Assembly: GCA_964513905.1 (NCBI GenBank)
Contig: CAZENS010000014.1
Coordinates: forward strand, 1-17,205
Direction: 5' to 3'
DNA: 17,205 bases
Source: CAMEGH01 sp964513905
GTDB lineage: Bacteria; Patescibacteriota; Saccharimonadia; Saccharimonadales; Saccharimonadaceae
A program made the position numbers and the translations under genes. The notes under the pieces were generated by a model. That model saw only the letters and a list, made by a program, of their open reading frames with translations, searched no databases and was not told the origin of the DNA. Shown piece by piece: positions 7,244-13,836 of the stretch (position 1 is its first letter; each line of letters opens with the position of its first letter).

Positions 7244-7343
7244 NNNNNNNNNNNNNNNNNNNNNNNNNNNNNNNNNNNNNNNNNNNNNNNNNNNNNNNNN
7301 NNNNNNNNNNNNNNNNNNNNNNNNNNNNNNNNNNNNNNNNNNN
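7244..7343. other. Assembly gap (100 N)
   Basis: Exactly 100 unknown bases, the usual placeholder for a scaffold join of unknown length. It truncates the nusA 3' end and the 3' end of the minus-strand orphan gene, so their real distance, and whether genes such as infB lie between, cannot be read. Confidence 0.98.
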
Positions 7344-7801
7344 TCGGTCTTGTACTCCTTGACAGCAACCGGCAGGTGGTCTTGCCCAAGGTAGATTTCA
7401 AGTGCAGAAACGATGCACTTTTCGAGTGCACTGAGCTTGGGGCCTGTGTGGCGTCCCATATCGGCGACGAGCACTTCAAGGTCCCACTCGTTGAATTCCA
7501 CCTGAATAAGGCGACTGTGCAGCCCGGTATAATGCTTTACCTGGCGGCGTACCGTATAGGGCACCGCGGCCGCTTTCCTGTGAAGGTAGGTACTGTACAT
7601 TGGCTCACGAGGATCGTTCGTATTGAAGCGGATTACACCACAATATACAGACTCGAGAGTTCGATTGCGATAGCTTACTATCACACGATTTCCGGTTGTG
7701 AATGGCATTCCGCCACTCAGCTTGAACAGCAGCCTTACCTGAGAGCTGCCGCCCGTATAGGTGCGGTACAGATCACAGGTAACATTCGGTGTCTTGTCCA
7801 T
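7344..7801 (-). CDS. Protein of unknown function (orphan, 3' partial)
   Basis: About 152 residues are readable before the gap; I do not recognise the family. The ATG at 7799-7801 has AAGGAG at a good distance, and a near-consensus promoter lies 54 bases upstream. The protein is soluble, with no membrane segment, and mixed alpha/beta by eye: a beta-rich N-terminal half (QVRLLFKLSG, NRVIVSYRNRTLESVYCGVI), a basic stretch (VRRQVKHYTGLHSRL) and a helical end (LSALEKCIVSALEIYLG). Base composition is higher in G+C than the flanking clpC (58% in 7441-7500 by hand count), as for the orphan gene at 4219-4908. It is divergent from clpC. A long open frame on the other strand (7376-7948) is a shadow without RBS or promoter. 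Confidence 0.7.
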
Positions 7802-7854
7802 CTTTGGCTCCTTAGAGTCGTAGGTTCCACCCAGCGTTTGCTGAAGCTGATTTA

Positions 7855-7883
7855 TTTATACTACAAAACAATAAAAAAGTCAA
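7855..7883 (-). promoter_or_regulatory. Promoter of the partial orphan gene
   Basis: On the minus strand: TTGACT (7878-7883), 17-base spacer, TATAAA (7855-7860); near-consensus sigma-70. Predicted start near 7848 and a 47-base leader ending in AAGGAG-CCAAAG-ATG. The leader contains a short inverted repeat (CAGC-AAAC-GCTG, 7832-7843). Confidence 0.75.
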
Positions 7884-7904
7884 CCCCTAAGCCCGTAGTG
7901 TCTA

Positions 7905-7931
7905 TTAGCACTCAATTGACGAGAGTGCCAA
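7905..7931 (+). promoter_or_regulatory. CIRCE operator (HrcA binding site) of clpC
   Basis: TTAGCACTC (7905-7913), nine bases, GAGTGCCAA (7923-7931). This matches the CIRCE consensus TTAGCACTC-N9-GAGTGCTAA with one difference in the right arm. The spacer contains the clpC -35 box, so HrcA bound here would block RNA polymerase and release it on heat or misfolding stress. hrcA itself is not in the window. Confidence 0.93.
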
Positions 7932-7945
7932 ACTTTGGCTATAAT
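7916..7945 (+). promoter_or_regulatory. Promoter of the clpC operon
   Basis: TTGACG (7916-7921), 18-base spacer, TATAAT (7940-7945). The -35 box lies within the CIRCE spacer and right arm boundary. Predicted start near 7952, leaving a leader of about 46 bases with AAAGGAAAG upstream of the ATG at 7998. Confidence 0.8.
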
Positions 7946-7997
7946 TGAACCTAGTACTAGCTTGCGTTTGACGTGGAAAGGAAAGATAATAGATAGT

Positions 7998-10478
7998 ATG
8001 TCTGATGACTTTAGCGAATTTGTGACTAGGCTGAGCGAGAATGCTCGAATCAGTTTGCAGTATGCTGATTCTATTGCGCGTGGCTATGGGAGTCGTTACG
8101 TAGGCACGGAGCATCTGCTACTTGGTATATTGGCGCAAAATTCTAGCGTCGGTGCAAAACTTTTAGCAGATGCAAGTGTTACGCTGAACAAGGCAGAGTT
8201 GGCACTAGGATTGAAGCCGGTTGTTCAGGCGGTTCATATCGAAATGAATATGCTCAGCGAAACCGCAAAAGTTACACTACGGATGTCTTGGGAGCTAGCG
8301 CAGCAGTACGGGCATGATTATCTTGGAACTGAACATATTCTGCATAGTCTTTTGGCGCAAAAAAGTGCACGCGCTACGGTGCTACTACAGGATATGGGTG
8401 TTGATATTGAAGCGCTTAGATCAGATGTTGAATCTTTTTTTGATCGTCAGCAATATATTCGAGCAACCGAAATTTTTATTGGCAACGGCCAGTCAAATTC
8501 AGCAAAAAATATTGATGCGTTAAGTGCATTCGGAGTTGACTTAACAGCAAGAGCAAGAGATGACAAGCTAGACCCCGTTGTTGGGCGAGAAAAAGAAGTT
8601 GATCGAGTTATTACGATTTTAAGTCGGCGTCGAAAAAATAATCCGTTGCTTATTGGTGAGCCTGGTGTTGGTAAAACAGCTATTGTTGAAGGGCTTGCTC
8701 GGCGAATTGTCTCTGAAGATGTTCCGGATCACCTATTTGGCGCTCGGATTATTCAGCTTGATGTCGCTTCGATTATTGCTGGTACAAAGTATCGAGGCGA
8801 GTTTGAGGAGCGAATTAAGCATATTATTAAAATTGCCCAAGATACTCCAGATTTACTGCTGTTTATTGATGAGCTACACTTGCTGGTTGGTGCAGGTGCA
8901 GCCGAGGGTGCGCTCGACGCAGCTAATTTGCTCAAGCCAGCGTTAGCCAGAGGTGATCTTCATTTAATTGGTGCGACAACACTTGATGAATATAAAAAGC
9001 ATATTGAAAAAGATTCAGCGCTTGATCGACGATTTCAGACGATAATCGCAAAAGAGCCACACCCAAATGAAGTGGTAGCAATATTACGAGGTTTGCGGTC
9101 TCGATACGAAAAGCATCATGGTGTAGCATTAAGCGATGACGCAATTGACGACGCTGTGTATTTGGCCGATCGCTACATAAAAGATAGATTTATGCCCGAT
9201 AAAGCAATCGATGTACTTGATGAGGCAGCGGCACTGGTTCGGGTGCGCGAGGGAAAAAAACCTTCAAAACTACGAAGGCTCAATAAAGAGATTAATCAGC
9301 TTGATAGTGATGTTGAAGAGGCGGCAAATCGACAGGATTTTGAACGAGCTGCAGTCTGTAAAACACGCATGATGAAGCTTCAGCAAAAGGTTGCGCAAAT
9401 CAAGCGAGAGCAAAAAAATAAATCGCTAACGCCACTTAAGGGTGCGGATCTTTCAAAGGCAGTATCGCATATGACTGGTATTCCAACTATGAAAGTTCAA
9501 AGAAGCGAGGCGTTGCTTCTTGGAAAGCTGGAACGGCATTTACAGAAAAGAATTATTGGACAGAATGAGGCAGTTGAGGGTGTCGCTCGAGCAGTGCGGC
9601 GTAGTCGAAGTGGCGTTGCGCAAGGCAGTCGCCCAATAGGAAGCTTTGTGTTTATGGGCCCAACAGGAGTTGGAAAAACTGAACTTGCCAAGGTGCTTGC
9701 CGAGGAGGTTTTTGGCAGCAAGGACGCGCTTGTGAAGATTGATATGAGTGAGTTTTCAGAAAAGCACATGACAAGCAGATTGCTTGGTGCTCCTGCTGGA
9801 TATATCGGCCATGATGAAGGTGGTCAACTTACCGACAAAATACGCAGGCAACCGTATAGTGTTGTGCTGTTCGACGAAATTGAAAAGGCGCACCCGAGTG
9901 TTTTTCATATGCTTTTGCAGCTACTCGAGGATGGACGACTGACTGATGCTGGGGGCAGGAGTGTTGATTTTAGTAATACGATCATTATTTTAACCAGCAA
10001 TCTTGGGTCGCAGGCAATGCAAAAAGAGTCTGAGCTTGGTTTTGAGGTGTCATCTCGAAAAGATGAGCAAGAGCTACGAGAGGTTCATAAACGAAATTCT
10101 TCCACAGCAAAGCAGGCGTTGGGCCGCTTTATGCGACCAGAGTTAATAAATCGGTTTGACGGTATTATTACATTTAAGGCACTGACTCGCAAGGAAATTG
10201 GTAAGATTTTTGACAATATGATTGAAGATTTGAAGGCTCGAGTTGGCAAGAAGGGCATTGCGCTTCATATTAAGCCTTCTGCAAAGAGGTTCCTGATCAA
10301 TAAGGGGTACGATAAGCACAATGGAGCACGTCCGTTGCGACGAGCCATAGAGGATGAGCTAGAGCATCTGATTGCCGAAGGTATTTTGCGCGGTGAATAT
10401 AAACCAGGTGCCCTGCTAGAGGTGACTACACATAAAAAAGAACTAATCATCAGGGGCGGGTATGAGCAGGCACGGTAA
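7998..10478 (+). CDS. clpC: ATP-dependent Clp protease ATPase subunit ClpC
   Basis: An 826-residue AAA+ unfoldase that feeds substrates to ClpP. Domains in order: Clp_N double repeat (1 to about 150; GTEHLLLGIL and GTEHILHSLL), AAA-1 with Walker A GEPGVGKT (220-227) and Walker B LLLFIDE (286-292), a UVR/coiled-coil segment (about 430-465; DFERAAVCKTRMMKL), AAA-2 with Walker A GPTGVGKT (554-561) and Walker B VVLFDE (622-627), and a ClpB-type C-terminal small domain. The LGF tripeptide (680-682) in the AAA-2 loop is the ClpP-docking motif, and the short middle region rules out ClpB. The start at 7998 is preferred over an in-frame ATG at 7935, which would lie upstream of the promoter -10. First gene of a CIRCE-controlled operon; its end overlaps the next gene by 17 bases. 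clpP is not in the window. Confidence 0.96.
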   Translation: MSDDFSEFVTRLSENARISLQYADSIARGYGSRYVGTEHLLLGILAQNSSVGAKLLADASVTLNKAELALGLKPVVQAVHIEMNMLSETAKVTLRMSWELAQQYGHDYLGTEHILHSLLAQKSARATVLLQDMGVDIEALRSDVESFFDRQQYIRATEIFIGNGQSNSAKNIDALSAFGVDLTARARDDKLDPVVGREKEVDRVITILSRRRKNNPLLIGEPGVGKTAIVEGLARRIVSEDVPDHLFGARIIQLDVASIIAGTKYRGEFEERIKHIIKIAQDTPDLLLFIDELHLLVGAGAAEGALDAANLLKPALARGDLHLIGATTLDEYKKHIEKDSALDRRFQTIIAKEPHPNEVVAILRGLRSRYEKHHGVALSDDAIDDAVYLADRYIKDRFMPDKAIDVLDEAAALVRVREGKKPSKLRRLNKEINQLDSDVEEAANRQDFERAAVCKTRMMKLQQKVAQIKREQKNKSLTPLKGADLSKAVSHMTGIPTMKVQRSEALLLGKLERHLQKRIIGQNEAVEGVARAVRRSRSGVAQGSRPIGSFVFMGPTGVGKTELAKVLAEEVFGSKDALVKIDMSEFSEKHMTSRLLGAPAGYIGHDEGGQLTDKIRRQPYSVVLFDEIEKAHPSVFHMLLQLLEDGRLTDAGGRSVDFSNTIIILTSNLGSQAMQKESELGFEVSSRKDEQELREVHKRNSSTAKQALGRFMRPELINRFDGIITFKALTRKEIGKIFDNMIEDLKARVGKKGIALHIKPSAKRFLINKGYDKHNGARPLRRAIEDELEHLIAEGILRGEYKPGALLEVTTHKKELIIRGGYEQAR

Positions 10479-11460
10479 TATTGGCGTAAAAATTATAGTA
10501 ATCTTAACGTTACTAATCTCGGCGGGACTTGCGTTTCTGTTTCGACAAGAGATTGTCGATAGGATAGTCGCTCTTCAATATAAACCATCTTCTGATATTG
10601 TTGCACTTGCTGATAAAACTACGATGAATGATAAAGGAAGGCTATTGTTCTATGTTGCACGTCCACAGCTAGATGGATCGAGCAGCTTTAACGAGGATTG
10701 CGAACGCCAGGAAAAGGGTAATGCCATTCTTGGTTGTTACCGAGCGGGAAAAATATACATCTACGACATTAAAGATCAGCGACTTTCTGGCATAAAAGAA
10801 GTAACTGCAGCACACGAAATGCTACACGTTGCATACGAGCGATTGTCGAACGGCGAAAAGGCACGCATTGATGAATTGCTCGAGGCGGAATATGGCAAGC
10901 AGAATAACCCAGACCTAAACGAGAGGATGGAATATTACGCACGAACAGAGCCTGGTCAGCGCGCAAATGAACTACATTCAATTATTGGCACTGAATTTTT
11001 AGGTATTAGTACAGAGCTTGAGGACTATTACGCTACATATTTTTCAGATCGTTCGGCAGTAGTGAACTTGTTTAGTGGCTACAGCTCTCGGTTTGACTCT
11101 TTAAGCACAGAGGCTAGTACGCTGCAGAAAGAGATTGATCGTATTTATAATGAGGTTGAGGCTCAATCGAAGCAATACAATGAATCGCTTCAGGTGATTA
11201 ATCAGGATATCGCAGACTTTAATTATAGGGCTGAAACGGGTATGTTCTCTAGTCAGGCTGAATTTTCCCAGGAGAGACAATTACTTATTCAGCGAAGTGA
11301 GGCAATAGAGGGTCAGCGGCAGTCTATCGAGGCCATGATTCAAGAGCATCAGACGAAGGTTGGGCGATATAACGAGATTGTCGACGAATCGAACAGTCTG
11401 CATAAGTCGCTTGATAGCTCACTTGCTCCGCCGCCAAAACTGCAAGGAATTACAGAGTAG
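10462..11460 (+). CDS. Membrane-anchored HExxH protein, putative extracytoplasmic zinc metalloprotease
   Basis: A 332-residue protein whose family I cannot name. It has one membrane segment (about 10-27) with a basic N-terminus, predicting the C-terminal part outside the cell. The outer domain (about 40-180) contains HEMLH (118-122), the HExxH zinc signature, followed about 50 residues on by NELHSIIGTEF, whose Glu170 or His172 could be the third ligand. Cys80 and Cys92 flank a 13-residue loop and could pair outside the membrane. Residues about 205-310 are a charged, Gln/Glu-rich coiled coil. The start ATG lies inside the clpC 3' end (17-base overlap) after a GGGGCGGG sequence, so translation is probably coupled to clpC; radA follows after 12 bases. 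A role in envelope protein quality control is inferred from the operon; protease activity is inferred from the motif. Confidence 0.85.
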   Translation: MSRHGNIGVKIIVILTLLISAGLAFLFRQEIVDRIVALQYKPSSDIVALADKTTMNDKGRLLFYVARPQLDGSSSFNEDCERQEKGNAILGCYRAGKIYIYDIKDQRLSGIKEVTAAHEMLHVAYERLSNGEKARIDELLEAEYGKQNNPDLNERMEYYARTEPGQRANELHSIIGTEFLGISTELEDYYATYFSDRSAVVNLFSGYSSRFDSLSTEASTLQKEIDRIYNEVEAQSKQYNESLQVINQDIADFNYRAETGMFSSQAEFSQERQLLIQRSEAIEGQRQSIEAMIQEHQTKVGRYNEIVDESNSLHKSLDSSLAPPPKLQGITE

Positions 11461-11472
11461 GTAGGGCGGCGT

Positions 11473-12825
11473 ATGGCAAAAGTAAAGCAACAGTTTGTGT
11501 GTCAGCAGTGCGGCGCAACGTATACAAAATGGACAGGAAAATGCGAAAATTGCGGCGAGTGGAATTCGTTAGTAGAGCAGTTGCCACAAAGCTCTGGTAG
11601 GTCGGCTGTTGCCCGAAGTGCTGATAGCGGCAGGATTCTTGAGGCGCAGACATTGCATTCAATCGCCGATGAAGATCGATTGCAACGCTTACAAACCGGC
11701 TTTAAGGATCTTGATGTTGTACTTGGCGGAGGTATTCTACCGGGTGGAGTTACCTTGCTGGCCGGTCAGCCGGGGATCGGAAAAAGTACGTTACTGCTAC
11801 AAATTACAGCACATATTGCGGGTAGATACCCGGTTCTTTACGCTAGTGGCGAGGAGTCGGCTCACCAAGTTAAGCTTCGTGCGCAACGACTCGGTGCGTC
11901 CGAGAGCGAGAAGCTAGGGTTCGTTGCCAGTACGAGCGCAGATGATATTGCAGCTACGATAAGGAGCGGCAAATATCAGGTGGTCGTAATTGATTCAATC
12001 CAAACACTAAGTTTGAATGAGATTACTTCGGCTCCGGGCTCTGTTAGTCAGATTACAAATAGTAGCAATGTAATTATTCGTGCCGCAAAAGAAACTGGTG
12101 CGGCGATTATTCTTGTTGGGCATGTAACAAAAGAGGGCTCGATTGCAGGCCCTAAAGTCCTTGAGCACCTAGTTGATGTGGTGCTTCAGTTCGAAGGTGA
12201 TCGATATGGTGGATTTAAGGTGGTGCGAGCGGTGAAGAACAGATATGGTTCTACCGCCGAAGCAGCGATATTTGAAATGGTAGATAGCGGTCTTCAAGTG
12301 GTAGAAAATCCGTCAGCGGCGCTGTTGGCAGAGCGAAGAGACGAGGACGGATCGGTTGTTTTGGCAACGCTTGAAGGAACTCGACCGCTCTTGGTGGAGA
12401 TTCAGGCACTTGTCAATGCAACAAATTTCGGGTATCCTAAGCGTACGGCAAGTGGGTTTGACTTAAACCGTCTCAATCTTTTGATCGCAGTTCTAGAGCG
12501 ACGCACAAAATTGAAATTATCAGATAAAGACGTATATATAAACGTCGTAGGCGGAATGAAATTAAGCGATCCAGCTGCCGATTTGGCAATATGTATGGCG
12601 ATTGCAAGTGCCGCCGCCGGTAGAAAGTTGCAAGATGGCATCGTTGTTTTTGGTGAAGTTGGCTTAGGCGGGGAAATTCGATCTGTAATTGGGATCGACA
12701 AACGTGTCGCGGAGGCAAAAAAACTTGGCTTTACTAAGGCGCTTGCACCTCGAACAAAAAAGAATTCATTTATATATGGTGTGTCAGATGTGCGACAAGC
12801 GCTGATCGACCACCTTCAAAAATAA
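11473..12825 (+). CDS. radA: DNA repair protein RadA (Sms)
   Basis: A 450-residue RecA-like ATPase and branch-migration helicase acting in homologous recombination and, in naturally competent bacteria, in integration of taken-up DNA. It has the N-terminal C4 zinc finger (Cys10, Cys13, Cys24, Cys27), Walker A GQPGIGKST (98-106), Walker B VVVIDSIQT (169-177), the RadA-specific KNRYG motif (254-258) and a C-terminal Lon-protease-like domain (about 270-450; GGMKLSDPAADLAICMAIAS). Length is typical. The start is ATG 12 bases after the preceding stop, with only a weak GGGCGG as ribosome binding site. Third gene of the clpC operon; the PIN-TRAM gene follows after 8 bases. Confidence 0.97.
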   Translation: MAKVKQQFVCQQCGATYTKWTGKCENCGEWNSLVEQLPQSSGRSAVARSADSGRILEAQTLHSIADEDRLQRLQTGFKDLDVVLGGGILPGGVTLLAGQPGIGKSTLLLQITAHIAGRYPVLYASGEESAHQVKLRAQRLGASESEKLGFVASTSADDIAATIRSGKYQVVVIDSIQTLSLNEITSAPGSVSQITNSSNVIIRAAKETGAAIILVGHVTKEGSIAGPKVLEHLVDVVLQFEGDRYGGFKVVRAVKNRYGSTAEAAIFEMVDSGLQVVENPSAALLAERRDEDGSVVLATLEGTRPLLVEIQALVNATNFGYPKRTASGFDLNRLNLLIAVLERRTKLKLSDKDVYINVVGGMKLSDPAADLAICMAIASAAAGRKLQDGIVVFGEVGLGGEIRSVIGIDKRVAEAKKLGFTKALAPRTKKNSFIYGVSDVRQALIDHLQK

Positions 12826-12833
12826 GGAGAAAC

Positions 12834-13796
12834 ATGACAATTGAAAATGTAATTATAGTAATATTGTTTATTATTTTGCTTGAAACGAGTTATATGCTCT
12901 ACACAATGCAGAGAAAACAGCTAAAAAATAATAATACTTCGGTATATGTAGACACATCAGTCTTAATGGACGGCAGAATATTACCAATTGCCGAAACGGG
13001 ATTTATTACGGCAGAGTTGGTTATCCCGAGGAGCGTGATAGGTGAATTGCAGCTACTTGCAGATGGTTCGGATCACGAAAAGCGTGCTCGTGCTCGTTTT
13101 GGACTAGATTTAGCAAATAAGCTGCGTGAATGTGATAAGGTAACGGTAAAATTATTGCAGGACGGTAGTGTTGCAAAAGAGGGCGTTGACGACCGGTTGC
13201 TTTACCTTGCTAAAAAGAATGGCGGAATGATTTGCACAATCGATTATAACCTAAACAAGGTTGCACAGGTTGAAGGGATTGCTGTTTTGAACGTGAATGA
13301 ATTGGCGAAAAATGTTCGACTTTCTCATCTTCCCGGAGAAACAATAAAAATTGAGCTAACGCAAAAAGGCCAGGATAGTCATCAGGGTGTTGGATATCTG
13401 CAGGATGGGACAATGGTGGTCGTAGAGAATGGCAGTAAACTTATTGGCAAAAATGTAGAAGTTGAAATTGTACGAGCATTGCAAACCGATGCTGGTCGAA
13501 TGATGTTTGCTAAGGTTACCTCTGAAGTGGGTAGCGGGGCTCAATTAATAAAGCAAAAACAGCCAGTTGGACGACGTCGAGCACAAGCAGCAAAGGATAA
13601 GTCAAGGACTGTTTCAAGTGCGGCTGAAGCTGCCAAGAGGTCGAAATCAAAGAACACCACTGCTGCTCGATCTAAAACAGTCAATCAGAGACAGTCTAGT
13701 CCGAAATCCTCGTCTGTAGTAAAAAAGCGAAAACCTCGCACAGGTAATGAGACCGAGGATAGACTCCTCAGCCTTGTAGAAAATCAAAGAGATTAG
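12834..13796 (+). CDS. PIN-TRAM domain protein (YacL-like), membrane-anchored putative RNase
   Basis: A 320-residue protein related to Bacillus YacL. It has one membrane segment (about 5-24) followed by basic residues, placing the rest in the cytoplasm. A PIN nuclease domain (about 36-160) shows acidic active-site candidates Asp40 (VDTSVLMDGR), Glu71 (IGELQLL), Asp119/Asp120 (GVDDRLLYLA) and Asp137 (CTIDYNL). A TRAM RNA-binding domain follows (about 168-230; GVGYLQDGTMVVVENG, GKNVEVEI). The last 80 or so residues form a Lys/Arg/Ser/Ala-rich disordered tail. Bacillus YacL has several membrane segments, so this is a reduced anchor with an added basic tail. Strong Shine-Dalgarno AAGGAG overlaps the radA stop. 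The stop codon lies inside the terminator stem. Confidence 0.92.
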   Translation: MTIENVIIVILFIILLETSYMLYTMQRKQLKNNNTSVYVDTSVLMDGRILPIAETGFITAELVIPRSVIGELQLLADGSDHEKRARARFGLDLANKLRECDKVTVKLLQDGSVAKEGVDDRLLYLAKKNGGMICTIDYNLNKVAQVEGIAVLNVNELAKNVRLSHLPGETIKIELTQKGQDSHQGVGYLQDGTMVVVENGSKLIGKNVEVEIVRALQTDAGRMMFAKVTSEVGSGAQLIKQKQPVGRRRAQAAKDKSRTVSSAAEAAKRSKSKNTTAARSKTVNQRQSSPKSSSVVKKRKPRTGNETEDRLLSLVENQRD

Positions 13797-13821
13797 CGCC
13801 ACTGCCAATCTCTTTTTTATT
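13786..13821. terminator. Bidirectional Rho-independent terminator
   Basis: AAAGAGATT (13786-13794) pairs with AATCTCTTT (13807-13815), with a T-rich run on the plus side (TTTTTTATTTT) and a weaker one (GATTTTCT) on the minus side. It ends the clpC operon, overlapping its last stop codon, and also the convergent PBP gene. Confidence 0.85.
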
Positions 13822-13836
13822 TTGCCGCATTTTTAT

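Noticed and set aside
7376..7948. 190-codon plus-strand frame between the gap and clpC
   Set aside because: It runs through the promoter of the minus-strand orphan gene and through the CIRCE operator; no RBS. A shadow frame.
7935..7997. Upstream in-frame ATG giving a ClpC 21 residues longer
   Set aside because: It lies before the -10 box of the only good promoter, and the added residues do not resemble a ClpC N-terminus.
10462..11460. Identification of the HExxH protein as DisA or McsB, which the Bacillus gene order might suggest
   Set aside because: It has a membrane segment and an HEMLH motif, and none of the DisA (DGA/RHR) or arginine-kinase features.
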